Source: Gloeocapsopsis crepidinum LEGE 06123 (GTDB lineage Bacteria; Cyanobacteriota; Cyanobacteriia; Cyanobacteriales; Chroococcidiopsidaceae). Taken from it: a stretch of 50,452 nucleotides of DNA. Made by a program: the position numbers and the translations under genes. Numbering within the stretch: the first letter of the stretch is position 1; each line of letters opens with the position of its first letter. The notes beneath the pieces were generated by a model that saw nothing but the letters and a program-made list of their open reading frames with translations, was not told the DNA's origin and made no database searches. Positions 1 to 8,600 of the stretch are shown in pieces. The stretch covers positions 1 through 50,452 of the forward strand of contig NZ_JADEWN010000043.1 in NCBI RefSeq assembly GCF_015207655.1, given 5' to 3'.

Positions 1-71
1 CTGATTGAGGTGTCACCTTGTGTGTATGCCTTAACTATTTTTTCTCGCAAGTCGAGCGAGTACGGTTTCAT
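1..71 (-). CDS. IS630-family transposase, N-terminal 23 residues (partial)
   Basis: Reading leftward from the ATG at 69-71, the product starts MKPYSLDLREKIVKAYTQGD and runs off the edge. This is the typical start of IS630-family (Tc1/mariner superfamily) transposases, where it forms the first helix of the DNA-binding helix-turn-helix domain. An upstream ATG nine bases earlier (78-80) is in another frame and reaches a stop after 16 codons. The catalytic DDE domain is outside the window, so activity cannot be judged. Confidence 0.8.
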   Translation of the reverse strand, partial: MKPYSLDLREKIVKAYTQGDTSI

Positions 72-127
72 TAGACTTCATTTGTGTACTCCTCTTACTG
101 TACCTCATAAACTTGCAATAGGCTGTA
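1..127 (-). mobile_element. IS630-family insertion sequence, 5' end only (left edge)
   Basis: Bases 1-125 are the exact reverse complement of 50328-50452. On the inside each copy is followed by the dinucleotide TA (126-127 here), the target site that IS630/Tc1-type elements duplicate. The inner tip reads CAGCCTATTGCAAGTTTATG when viewed into the element. Only the tip and the first codons of the transposase lie in the window; the rest is beyond the edge. The identity stops exactly at the TA. Confidence 0.85.
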
Positions 128-223
128 AATTGGCAGCCTCAAGCCCCTTCTCTAGTCGATGAATTAACAAGAGGTTCCAATGTTGTCACTAACTAGACAT
201 CTTGCATGAATCGTAGATGCCCT

Positions 224-350
224 CCGACTGAAGTCGGGGCTATCAAAATAAAGTGTGCCTCCACACACTAAGGGGCAATGCTGCCTTCTTGCCCGTTGAG
301 TTTTGAGGGAGTAAGGCATGCTTTACCCGTATAGTCCACGGAGGTGGACT
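224..350. repeat. cluster of short palindromic hairpins (REP-like)
   Basis: At least four perfect or near-perfect hairpins follow one another: CCGACT/AGTCGG (224-237), GTGTG/CACAC (253-266), GGGCAA/TTGCCC (273-294) and AGTCCAC-ggag-GTGGACT (333-350), with an imperfect palindrome GTAAGGCATGCTTTAC between the last two. The final hairpin recurs at 34503 and 44226. The stretch 128-585 holds no credible gene; this cluster is its only visible structure. It lies beyond the 3' end of rpsU and could stop transcription from either side. Confidence 0.6.
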
Positions 351-585
351 TCGTTTGTCTAGCAGCGAATTCATTCGCACTCGCATTCATGCAAGAGGTA
401 TATTAACTAACTTCTTACTTGTTCTAGCAATTTTGAGTGTTGGAAAAAAAACTTAGAAGCATAACAAGAACTAAAGCGGACTTGTGTACAGTGACAAAGT
501 CCGCTTGCTCACATCAATAAATACTTTTGATGTTATTCCAGTGACTTGCCGAACTGAACGATGTCAAGCACAACTGGTAATAATC

Positions 586-765
586 TTATCTAAAACGTCT
601 TTTACGTCGAGCTGCAACTGCCTTACGCTTGCGCTTTTCTTGGGGTGTTTCAAAATGCCGATGATATTTCACATCTGCGAGAATGCCAGCTTTTGAAACT
701 TGGCGTTTAAATCGCCGCAAAGCTGAGTCAATACCCTCATTTTCTCCTAAAACCACTTGGGTCAT
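586..765 (-). CDS. rpsU: 30S ribosomal protein bS21
   Basis: The 59-residue product starts [20 protein letters not shown] and has the basic tail [16 protein letters not shown]. This is the bS21 pattern: an N-terminal stretch with conserved ALRRFKR, then an Arg/Lys-rich end that contacts 16S rRNA in the small subunit. The ATG follows AAAAAGGAGCAATA, a strong ribosome-binding site, which fixes the start. The RRM gene rbp lies 303 bases upstream on the same strand; rbp-rpsU linkage is a known cyanobacterial arrangement. The gene is short but complete. Confidence 0.93.
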   Translation of the reverse strand: MTQVVLGENEGIDSALRRFKRQVSKAGILADVKYHRHFETPQEKRKRKAVAARRKRRFR

Positions 766-865
766 TATTGCTCCTTTTTGAATACAACTAATCTAAATTG
801 TAGTGCTGCTTTAGGTCGATCTAAAAGTTCAGCTTAAAGATGGATCAGAGGTCAATTGTAGAGCA

Positions 866-1062
866 GAGAAAGCAAAGGAAGCTGGGGAGTTATGAGTTAA
901 GAGAGTTACTTGTTAAGAGTGTTCAGTTATGAGTTAAGACACTTCTTTTAATTCAAAACTCAAAATCTAACACTCTTGAGAACTCAAAATTCAAAAGGTG
1001 CTAAGGCACCGCTACGCTAACAAAACTCAAAACTAATTACTAACCACTTGCCCCTCACCTCT
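866..1062. repeat. low-complexity heptamer-like repeats plus dispersed element copy
   Basis: The 303-base gap between rbp and rpsU is filled with variants of GAGTTAAGA..., ACTCAAAATTCAAAA and CCCCTCACCTCTCACG. It contains the 29-base core GTGCTAAGGCACCGCTACGC... (998-1026), identical to 29304-29332; GGTGC-TAAG-GCACC within it can form a hairpin. Related sequence occurs inverted at 6545-6620. There is no open frame of note. Confidence 0.6.
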
Positions 1063-1068
1063 CACGTC

Positions 1069-1386
1069 CTAATAGCGTCCCCGCGGCGAAAATTTGCCAT
1101 TACCACCGCCACTACGATTGTCTCTGTAACGATTACCTCTGTCTTCACGGGGTTTGGCTTTGTTTACCTTCAAGCTACGTCCCATCCACTCAGCGCCATC
1201 TAAAGCATCAATCGCTGCGGTTTCTTCTGCTTCAGAAGACATTTCTACAAAACAAAAACCACGGGGACGACCTGTTTCACGATCAGTAGGAACTTGAACT
1301 TGTTTAACGTTACCGTACTCTCCAAAAACTGCAAGGATATCTTCTTGAGTAACTTGGTAGGATAAATTACCTACGTAGATCGACAT
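1069..1386 (-). CDS. rbp: RRM-type RNA-binding protein (cyanobacterial Rbp)
   Basis: 105 residues: one RNA recognition motif followed by a Gly/Arg/Asn-rich tail. RNP2 is IYVGNL (residues 3-8) and RNP1 is RGFCFVEM (42-49), with the aromatic residues that stack on RNA bases. The tail (about 85-105) is SGGGNGKFSPRGRY. Cyanobacterial Rbp proteins of this size bind single-stranded RNA, and several are cold-induced. The ATG is preceded by GGAGATATTGA, a good ribosome site that can itself be paired away (see 1390-1438). rpsU follows on the same strand. Confidence 0.93.
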   Translation of the reverse strand: MSIYVGNLSYQVTQEDILAVFGEYGNVKQVQVPTDRETGRPRGFCFVEMSSEAEETAAIDALDGAEWMGRSLKVNKAKPREDRGNRYRDNRSGGGNGKFSPRGRY

Positions 1387-1389
1387 TCA

Positions 1390-1438
1390 ATATCTCCAAA
1401 AAATCAATTTCGTTGTAAAGCTCCAGTTCCGGAGATAT
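1390..1438 (-). promoter_or_regulatory. leader hairpin that can sequester the rbp ribosome-binding site
   Basis: In the rbp leader, AUAUCUCC (complement of 1438-1431) is perfectly complementary to GGAGAUAU (1397-1390), which contains the Shine-Dalgarno sequence three bases before the ATG. The loop is 33 bases. The same CUCC can instead pair with a nearer GGAG in CUCCGGAACUGGAG, which would free the ribosome site. Two exclusive pairings suggest a switch such as a thermosensor or autoregulation by Rbp. This is inference from base pairing only. Confidence 0.5.
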
Positions 1439-1624
1439 GCCTGTCAACCCAGAAAAAACGTTCTGTAGCAAAAACAAAGCTTTCAACCGAATCTGACTCA
1501 CGGCTGCTAATTTAACACAAAATCTAGCGTGAAGGGTATGGAGTAAGGGGTAAGAGCAATTCAAATTTACAATTGATCCTACCGTACTTGTTCGCATGAT
1601 GAACCAATTGATCGCTGCTGTACT

Positions 1625-3280
1625 TTACTCAGGTAGCAACTCTTTAACAATGGTGAAACGGATATGATTAATCGCAATATCACCAAGCGAAATTTCTTCT
1701 AGTGGTAAACCTTTACTAGTGACCGTTTCAAACGGTATTCCTTTACCAATTTCTATGTGATACCAAGCTAATCCCATAAAAAAGCGTGAAGGATAAGGGC
1801 CATTTTCTCCCACATCATCAGGATTAGACTCCATAGGTAGCCACTTATCTAGTCCTGGTACATAAAACTCTAGCCAAACATGGTTAAAATCTGGTTGCAG
1901 CGGAATCCCTTGCTGTTCGGCATACGGCGGACACTTGTATCGACCAATTGTCCGGCAAGCGATACCATTAAGACGCAATAATGCAAGTAAGACACCAACA
2001 TATTCGCCACACGAGCCAATACCGCGATCTAAAACGACATCAGGTGTATCAATATGTGGTTTAATTCCGTAGGATAGTTCATCGTAAACATAGTTACGAA
2101 TTTTATAAACTTTACGAAGAAGATTTGTTTCTGTTCCTATAGCTTCTTTCGCAGCACGACGGACAACTAGTTGATCCATCGCTAACTCGTCATCATCTAC
2201 TAAATAGCGAGATTGAAATTCTGGAGATAATTCGGGGAGATCTTCAACATCTCTGGGAGTTAAACGATACTTAATTCCGCGTACTTCGATTAATGCTTTC
2301 CAGCCAAAGATGTGTCTTTCGCTGGGTTGAAGAGTATCAAATTTAAAGACTGCTACTCGTTGTCCTTCAACGACTTCTTCTGTGAAGGGTAAACCGACTG
2401 GTTCAATGTGTTTGACTTTTTGACGATCAGTTTCCGCTGGTAAAGCAATGCGCCATTCTACTTGCGGCAAAGCAGAAACATCCTCTAGCGGGGCAATTTC
2501 CTCGGTATAAATCATCTCCAGTAAGTAGCCATTGGAGAGGGCAAAATGCTCAGTAGGATTGTAGTAATAGTCTAAAGGATGAATAAATGTGCGATCGCGA
2601 TAAGTTAATTCGTGAGATGGCTCTGCATTTGGGTTATCACGAAGATAAGCTTCTTCATCAGCATAGGCGACATAAAGAGTTTCATTACCCCGATCGCGAT
2701 AAAATGCTAAACCTGTAGGAGAAGCAAACGGAGTTAATACACTAAATTTAATGTCTCCGGTAGCACGGTCAAGACAATAAACACTTTGTTCAGTCGTGTC
2801 GCAAACCCATAAATCTTCATCGCAAACTGTAATATTTTCTACACCAACTCCTGGACTGAAAAATTGAGTAATTTGACTTTTTGTTTGCCGATCAAAAATC
2901 AGAATGTCACCCATCTTTTGACAAGTCACATAAACTGTGTCTTGCCACACAGCAACACCGTTTGCAGGATATGGTAAAGTCACGAATTCTTGCAACTTAA
3001 ACTCACCAAATTGACAGCAGTAAACTGTGTTTTCCCGCGTTAACCACAGTGTATTCTCCCACAGCGCTATTCCAGTCGCATCTAAAAATTCAGCAGTAGC
3101 ATGAGGATTAATAATTGTTGTATTGTCATTAGCAGGATCGATTTCTAGTAAATGACCTTTGATCGTATCGATAGCAATAAGTTTGCCATCTACGAACGCG
3201 ATGCCATGCAGTGTCGCAGCACCGATTGGTCGGATTGTGCGCCATAAAGAGTTGGTAGAAGAAGTGGGTGTTGCAATCAT
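1625..3280 (-). CDS. beta-propeller / transglutaminase-like domain protein
   Basis: 551 residues from the chosen ATG. The first ~270 residues look like a propeller of the NHL/SMP-30 kind (repeated strands such as LHGIAFVDGKLIAID and GVENITVCDEDLWVCD). The C-terminal half is a transglutaminase-like domain with a Cys-His-Asp triad: Cys ~424 in GIGSCGEY, His ~467 in FNHVWLEF, Asp ~488 in ESNPDD. Such domains act as peptidases or amide-crosslinking enzymes; the substrate is unknown. An in-frame GTG 72 bases upstream would add 24 residues but has poor spacing to any ribosome site. No signal peptide is evident. Confidence 0.75.
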   Translation of the reverse strand: MIATPTSSTNSLWRTIRPIGAATLHGIAFVDGKLIAIDTIKGHLLEIDPANDNTTIINPHATAEFLDATGIALWENTLWLTRENTVYCCQFGEFKLQEFVTLPYPANGVAVWQDTVYVTCQKMGDILIFDRQTKSQITQFFSPGVGVENITVCDEDLWVCDTTEQSVYCLDRATGDIKFSVLTPFASPTGLAFYRDRGNETLYVAYADEEAYLRDNPNAEPSHELTYRDRTFIHPLDYYYNPTEHFALSNGYLLEMIYTEEIAPLEDVSALPQVEWRIALPAETDRQKVKHIEPVGLPFTEEVVEGQRVAVFKFDTLQPSERHIFGWKALIEVRGIKYRLTPRDVEDLPELSPEFQSRYLVDDDELAMDQLVVRRAAKEAIGTETNLLRKVYKIRNYVYDELSYGIKPHIDTPDVVLDRGIGSCGEYVGVLLALLRLNGIACRTIGRYKCPPYAEQQGIPLQPDFNHVWLEFYVPGLDKWLPMESNPDDVGENGPYPSRFFMGLAWYHIEIGKGIPFETVTSKGLPLEEISLGDIAINHIRFTIVKELLPE

Positions 3281-3704
3281 AGACACAATGAGTACGCCTT
3301 TGCTGAATGCTTGGATGTTTTGATTTACAAGGATTTGAGTAGAACAATACACCCCTACTGAGTCTAATCCTAAATCTGTAGCAGAAATTTTGACTGTTTA
3401 GCAGGAACACTACCAAATACTTAAGCGGGCATGATGAGAAATGATATCTTTTTATGCTGGTTGGATAGTGAGTAGCAGTTCACCAAAAATCATTGACCAT
3501 TGACCAGTCTTTACATTACATTTATTTATCTAAAGTATTAATTTTTAAGTAGTTTATCTAGACTATATCGCGATCGCTTACCTTCGCTTCTTGCTAAAGA
3601 ACTAAGTCTAGAGTGACGCTTTAAAACAAGTGACTATACACATAGCTCACAGGTAGTCGCTAATCTATGATTAATGTCTATACTCCTTTGCCGAGAGCTA
3701 TTTC
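3281..3704. other. divergent intergenic region, no gene seen
   Basis: About 420 bases lie between the transglutaminase gene (minus) and the cation ATPase (plus). They are AT-rich and hold one HIP1-containing stretch near 3570 and a tandem ATTGACC near 3491. Promoters for both genes must lie here, but no box is convincing enough to place. Confidence 0.5.
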
Positions 3705-6527
3705 ATGTCTGCACATTCTCTGCCTGAATCAACATCTGTATGGCACGCCTTGGATGTTGATAAGTCTTTACAACTATTAGCAAGCGATCGCTCGACGGGT
3801 TTAACCGCAGAAGAAGTACAACAACGATTGCAAAAATACGGACCCAATGAACTGCAAGAAACAGGCGGTCGTAGTTCGTGGGTGATTCTTCTCGATCAGT
3901 TCAAAAACATTATGCTATTGATGCTGATTGCGGTAGCCATCATATCAGCATTTTTAGACTTACAGAGTAATGAATTTCCCAAAGATGCGATCGCGATTGG
4001 TTTAATTGTTGTCCTCAATGGTATCCTTGGCTATCTACAGGAAAGTCGTGCCGAAAAAGCCTTAGCTGCGCTTAAGAGTCTTTCTGCCCCGTTAGTACGC
4101 GTGATGCGTGACGGCAGAATTGTTGAAGTCGAAGCTAAAGAACTTGTCCCAGGAGATATTATGCTCTTGGAGGCTGGCGTACAGCTAGCCGCCGATGGAC
4201 GCTTAATAGAGGAACAAAACTTACAAGTCCGCGAAGCCGCGCTTACCGGAGAAGCCCAAGCCGTGGAAAAACAAGCGGATATTCAACTTCAGGAAGATAC
4301 GGGAATTGGCGATCGCCTTAACATGGTGTTTCAAGGCACTGAAGTAGTCCAAGGACGCGCTAAGGTGGTTGTTACAGGCACTGCGATGCAGACTGAACTC
4401 GGACGTATTGCGGCGATGATTCAGTCGGTAGAAAGCGAACCAACGCCTTTACAGCAGCGGATGTCGCAGCTAGGGAATGTGCTAGTTGGTGGTTCGCTGG
4501 TTTTAGTGGCTTTAGTGGTCGTAGGTGGCGTCCTGCAAAACAGTAATTTCGATCTTGCCAACCTCAACTTTAGCAACCTAAATGAATTGCTGGAAGTTTC
4601 GCTGAGTATGGCAGTCGCTGTCGTCCCCGAAGGTTTACCCGCTGTCATTACTGTTACTTTAGCACTCGGAACACAGCGCATGGTACGCCGCAAAGCGTTG
4701 ATTCGCAAACTACCAGCCGTGGAAACTTTAGGCAGTGTCACGACGATTTGCTCGGATAAAACGGGCACTTTGACACAAAATAAGATGGTGGTGCAAGCAG
4801 TTTATGCTAACGATAAATACTTTCAAGTCACTGGCGAAGGCTATATTCCTCGCGGGCAATTTCTATTACACAGTCAAAACATAGAAGTTGCAGAACATCC
4901 TGAACTCAATGCTTTACTCATCGCTTGCGCATTATGTAACGACGCCGTTTTGCAGCAAGAACAATCGCAGTGGACGATCTTAGGAGATCCCACCGAAGGC
5001 GCACTACTATCGCTTGCAGGTAAAGCAGGCATAGAAAAAGACCAATGGGAAGCGCGATTACCGCGTGTCGCAGAGTTTCCCTTTTCTTCGGAACGCAAGC
5101 GCATGAGCGTTATTTGTAGTACCGAGGACGAAGCACAGGGTTCTATAGCTTTTGGTGATACTGCACCTTATTTAATGTTTACCAAAGGTTCACCTGAGCT
5201 AACGTTAGCGCGTTGTACTCAGATTCATCGTGGCGATCGCTCGACACCACTGACGGAAGCCCAACGCCAGGAAATCTTAGCACAAAATAACGCTATGGCA
5301 GGTAAAGGGTTGAGAGTACTAGGTTTTGCCTACAAGCCACTCACCGCGTTACCCGATGAAGGTTCCGAAAACACATCCGAATGCGAATTAGTTTGGCTAG
5401 GATTAGTCGGAATGCTTGATGCACCCCGCCCAGAAGTCCGTGAAGCCGTAGCCCGTTGTCGCGATGCTGGAATTCGTCCAGTGATGATTACCGGAGATCA
5501 CCAATTAACCGCACAAGCGATCGCCGCCGATTTAGGCATTGCCCAGTTGAGCGATCGCGTCCTCACAGGTCAAGAGTTAGAACACATTAGCCAGCCCGAA
5601 CTTGAAAAACAAGTCGATCTCGTCAGCATTTATGCGCGAGTTTCTCCAGAACACAAATTACGCATTGTTCAAGCGCTACAACGACGCGGTAGATTTGTGG
5701 CAATGACAGGTGATGGTGTCAATGATGCGCCTGCATTAAAACAAGCCGATATCGGCATTGCAATGGGAATTACTGGTACCGATGTCAGCAAAGAAGCAAG
5801 CGACATGGTACTGCTTGATGACAACTTTGCAACAATTGTCGCCGCCACCGAAGAAGGTCGAGTTGTCTATACGAACATTCGCCGATTTATTAAATACATT
5901 CTTGGCAGTAACATTGGTGAAGTTTTAACCATTGCGGCTGCACCTTTGATCGGTTTAGGTGGCGTACCGTTAAGTCCACTACAAATTTTATGGATGAATT
6001 TGGTGACTGATGGTTTACCCGCGCTTGCTTTAGCAGTAGAACCCGCTGAACCAGACGTGATGAAACGCCCTCCCTTTAGTCCGCGCGAAAGTATTTTTGC
6101 GCGAGGATTGGGTTTTTACATGGTGCGCATCGGCATCGTTTTTGCGATCATCTCGATTGCCTTGATGGTATGGGCTTATTACCATACGCATACACCCGAA
6201 TATCCTCGCGATCCTGGGACATGGAGAACGATGGTATTTACAACCTTGTGTTTAGCACAGATGGGTCACGCAATAGCCGTTCGTTCTAACACAAGATTGG
6301 CAATTGAATTAAATCCTTTCTCAAATCACTATTTGCTAGCAGCTGTTGTAGTAACAACAATATTGCAACTTATGCTCGTGTATGTTCCACCACTTAGAGC
6401 ATTTTTTGATACTTTTTGGCTCAGTCCATTAGAACTCGCAATTTGCTTTGGCTTTAGTACCTTACTCTTTGTCTGGGTTGAATTAGAAAAGTTATTCTTT
6501 CGGATTGTGAAAAGGGGTGAGGAGTGA
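3705..6527 (+). CDS. P2-type (Ca2+-like) cation-transporting ATPase, PacL-like
   Basis: 940 residues, the usual length of a P2 ATPase with ten membrane helices. The phosphorylated Asp is residue 351 in [15 protein letters not shown] is the actuator motif and GDGVND the hinge motif. Ligands of SERCA calcium site II are conserved: PEGLP in M4, SNIGE in M5 and [11 protein letters not shown] in M6. The M8 position equal to SERCA Glu908 is Gln (LAQMGHA), so site I is probably absent, as in PMR1-type pumps. It likely exports Ca2+ or Mn2+ from the cytoplasm using ATP. It has no obvious partner gene; recF follows 145 bases later. Confidence 0.88.
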   Translation: MSAHSLPESTSVWHALDVDKSLQLLASDRSTGLTAEEVQQRLQKYGPNELQETGGRSSWVILLDQFKNIMLLMLIAVAIISAFLDLQSNEFPKDAIAIGLIVVLNGILGYLQESRAEKALAALKSLSAPLVRVMRDGRIVEVEAKELVPGDIMLLEAGVQLAADGRLIEEQNLQVREAALTGEAQAVEKQADIQLQEDTGIGDRLNMVFQGTEVVQGRAKVVVTGTAMQTELGRIAAMIQSVESEPTPLQQRMSQLGNVLVGGSLVLVALVVVGGVLQNSNFDLANLNFSNLNELLEVSLSMAVAVVPEGLPAVITVTLALGTQRMVRRKALIRKLPAVETLGSVTTICSDKTGTLTQNKMVVQAVYANDKYFQVTGEGYIPRGQFLLHSQNIEVAEHPELNALLIACALCNDAVLQQEQSQWTILGDPTEGALLSLAGKAGIEKDQWEARLPRVAEFPFSSERKRMSVICSTEDEAQGSIAFGDTAPYLMFTKGSPELTLARCTQIHRGDRSTPLTEAQRQEILAQNNAMAGKGLRVLGFAYKPLTALPDEGSENTSECELVWLGLVGMLDAPRPEVREAVARCRDAGIRPVMITGDHQLTAQAIAADLGIAQLSDRVLTGQELEHISQPELEKQVDLVSIYARVSPEHKLRIVQALQRRGRFVAMTGDGVNDAPALKQADIGIAMGITGTDVSKEASDMVLLDDNFATIVAATEEGRVVYTNIRRFIKYILGSNIGEVLTIAAAPLIGLGGVPLSPLQILWMNLVTDGLPALALAVEPAEPDVMKRPPFSPRESIFARGLGFYMVRIGIVFAIISIALMVWAYYHTHTPEYPRDPGTWRTMVFTTLCLAQMGHAIAVRSNTRLAIELNPFSNHYLLAAVVVTTILQLMLVYVPPLRAFFDTFWLSPLELAICFGFSTLLFVWVELEKLFFRIVKRGEE

Positions 6528-6663
6528 GGAGTGAGGGGTGAGTTTTGGAAAGCGCAGGTGCCGGAGGCATTTATTAAAAGAATTTTCTTAACTCAACACT
6601 TCACGACTCAACACTCAACACTCATAACTTATAACTCCCCATCTTCTCTGCTCCCCTGCTTCT
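6528..6663. repeat. heptamer-like intergenic repeats
   Basis: This gap carries GAGTGAGGAGTGAGGGGTGAG just after the ATPase stop, then an inverted copy of the dispersed element (GGTGCCGGAGGCA ... AAAAGAATTTTCTTAACTCAACAC), then ACTCAACACTCAACACTCATAAC. It resembles the tracts near 900, 19300, 26240, 29230, 32790 and 36360. It has no coding potential. Confidence 0.55.
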
Positions 6664-6672
6664 TTTATAACT

Positions 6673-7788
6673 ATGTACCTAAAAACCTTACATCTACAGC
6701 AATTTCGTAACTATCAAGAGCAGTGGGTTGATTTTTTGGCTCCAAAAACAATTTTGGTCGGGAATAATGCGCAAGGTAAGTCTAATTTATTAGAGGCGGT
6801 GGAACTGCTGGCAACATTGCGATCGCATCGCAGCACACGCGATCGCGATTTGGTTCGTGAAGGAGAATTGATGAGTAAAGTTAGTGCTACATTAGAGCGT
6901 CAAACTGGTATCACTGACTTATCGCTCACTCTCCGGCGTAATGGAAGACGAACTGTTGCGCTCAACAGCGAAAACATTAGACGACAGATGGACTTTTTGG
7001 GCATTCTTAATGCGGTACAGTTTTCTAGTCTTGATTTGGATTTAGTTCGTGGCGGACCCGATCAGCGTCGCACTTGGTTGGATACTTTGTTAATTCAGCT
7101 AGAGCCTGTTTATGCCCACATTTTGCAACAGTATAACCAGGTGTTACGACAGCGCAACGCTTTATTAAAAAAAATTCAGAGTTCAGATGAACAGAGTTCA
7201 GAAGAGTTGACAGTCTGGAATGAGCAATTAGTCAGTGCAGGCATTAGAGTGATTAGAAGGCGATCGCGGGCGATCGCACTTTTGGCTCCGGTTGCGGCTA
7301 ATTGGCACGAAAGTATTAGTGGTAGCACTGAAGTTTTGCAAGTCAAATACGCACCCAATGTAGTCACAGCAGACGAGCATCTCGATGAGTTACAGCAAGC
7401 ATTTATCGAAAAGATTTCCAGTAGAGCGATCGCCGAACAACACCAAGGAACAACATTAGTTGGTCCTCATCGTGATGAAGTAGAACTAACAATTAACCAA
7501 ACACCAGCACGCGCCTACGGTTCTCAAGGACAACAACGAACTTTAGTTCTCGCACTTAAATTAGCAGAACTGAAATTAATTGAAGAAGTGGTTGGGGAAT
7601 CACCTTTACTCCTACTCGATGACGTTTTAGCTGAACTCGATCTTCATCGTCAAAATCAGTTACTTGATGCCATTCAAGATCGATTTCAAACTTTGATTAC
7701 GACTACCCACTTAGGATCATTTGATGCTCAGTGGCTCAAAGCATCTCAAATTCTTCACGTTCAAGCAGGAGAGATCGCGAGTGGCTAG
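6673..7788 (+). CDS. recF: DNA replication and repair protein RecF
   Basis: 371 residues, normal for RecF. The start MYLKTLHLQQFRNY is the family's typical N-terminus (LxxFRNY). Walker A is GNNAQGKS (30-37); the signature GSQGQQRT and Walker B LLLLDDVLAELD lie in the last third. RecF is an SMC-like ATPase that, with RecO and RecR, loads RecA at single-strand gaps. It stands alone here, away from dnaA/dnaN/gyrB, as is common in cyanobacteria. It converges on the mgtC-like gene with only 21 bases between stops. Confidence 0.95.
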   Translation: MYLKTLHLQQFRNYQEQWVDFLAPKTILVGNNAQGKSNLLEAVELLATLRSHRSTRDRDLVREGELMSKVSATLERQTGITDLSLTLRRNGRRTVALNSENIRRQMDFLGILNAVQFSSLDLDLVRGGPDQRRTWLDTLLIQLEPVYAHILQQYNQVLRQRNALLKKIQSSDEQSSEELTVWNEQLVSAGIRVIRRRSRAIALLAPVAANWHESISGSTEVLQVKYAPNVVTADEHLDELQQAFIEKISSRAIAEQHQGTTLVGPHRDEVELTINQTPARAYGSQGQQRTLVLALKLAELKLIEEVVGESPLLLLDDVLAELDLHRQNQLLDAIQDRFQTLITTTHLGSFDAQWLKASQILHVQAGEIASG

Positions 7789-7809
7789 ACAAGATAAGCA
7801 CAAGTTTTG

Positions 7810-8274
7810 CTATTGAAGTCTTCGTTCAAGATGTTTAAAAACCCTCAGCACGAGTAAACCGAGAATCGCGCTAATTAAACTTAATCGCCACAATCCGCAC
7901 CCAGACACAACTCCTAAAGCCGCAGAAACCCAAATCGCAGCAGCAGAAGTTAACCCGCGAATATCAGCAAGTTCGCCATCCTGATCGCGCGTAGCTCGTA
8001 AAATCTCTCCACCACCGAGAAAACCAATTCCAGCCGCAACGCCTTGAATAACACGGCTGAGCGCATCAGGACTATCTGAGTGTATGCCCATTTGCAGTGG
8101 AATCAGCACAAATAAGGCAGAACCAAAACTCACAAGCATATGAGTTCTTAAGCCAGCTGGTTTATTACGCAGTTGGCGCTCTAAGCCAATGATTGCTCCT
8201 ACAATCAGCGCAACACATATTCTAAAAACAACACTCGGTATGTCATTAGGAGAAACAAAGTAAGTACTTGTCAA
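7810..8274 (-). CDS. MgtC/SapB-family membrane protein
   Basis: 154 residues with four predicted membrane helices. It shows the MgtC core: RICVALIVGAIIGLERQLRN, then KPAGLRTHMLVSFGSALFVL and the glycine-rich GVAAGIGFLGGGEILR with a conserved acidic residue. The family's best-known role is adaptation to low Mg2+ and modulation of ATP synthase or membrane potential. This copy lacks the extended C-terminal cytoplasmic domain of Salmonella MgtC, as many bacterial homologues do. No Mg-transporter gene is adjacent. Confidence 0.85.
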   Translation of the reverse strand: MTSTYFVSPNDIPSVVFRICVALIVGAIIGLERQLRNKPAGLRTHMLVSFGSALFVLIPLQMGIHSDSPDALSRVIQGVAAGIGFLGGGEILRATRDQDGELADIRGLTSAAAIWVSAALGVVSGCGLWRLSLISAILGLLVLRVFKHLERRLQ

Positions 8275-8600
8275 TATCTTTTCAATTTCAACTGAAGTTA
8301 CAAATTTAATTTATACATAAGAATGAATCACTTTTTTACGACTAAAGAACTATGCCGATAGAAGAGGTTTGAGTGTTAGGGGTACGCGATCGCAAATTCT
8401 GTATGCTAGCTTGTAAATCCTGTCTTGAGTGTTTTTAGCAATGTATTTTTACTGGTTGTTGCTGATTTATGGCACAAGTTAGCTAATCTACATATAACGA
8501 ATATTATTAAAGTATTAGGCTCATAATTCAACTCATCCGCATATGTTTTGCGAGTCATGAGTAGTTCCACTAAGGTGGATTGCGCAAGTAAAATTTTTAC
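8275..8600. other. divergent promoter region with one palindromic repeat
   Basis: 325 bases lie between the divergent mgtC-like and histidine-kinase genes. A small hairpin TCCAC-TAAG-GTGGA (8566-8579) sits 22 bases before the kinase ATG and resembles the AGTCCAC/GTGGACT repeat family. There is a HIP1 site near 8389. No gene is visible. Confidence 0.45.

Noticed and set aside
224-350. Possible CRISPR array or tRNA in the hairpin cluster
   Set aside because: The palindromes differ from one another, spacing is irregular, and no cloverleaf or T-loop pattern is present.
484-696. Plus-strand 70-aa frame
   Set aside because: It lies opposite rpsU and shows no family features; the minus-strand bS21 reading is clear.
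1367-1597. Minus-strand 76-aa frame upstream of rbp
   Set aside because: It covers the rbp leader and promoter, overlaps the rbp start, has no ribosome site and matches no family.
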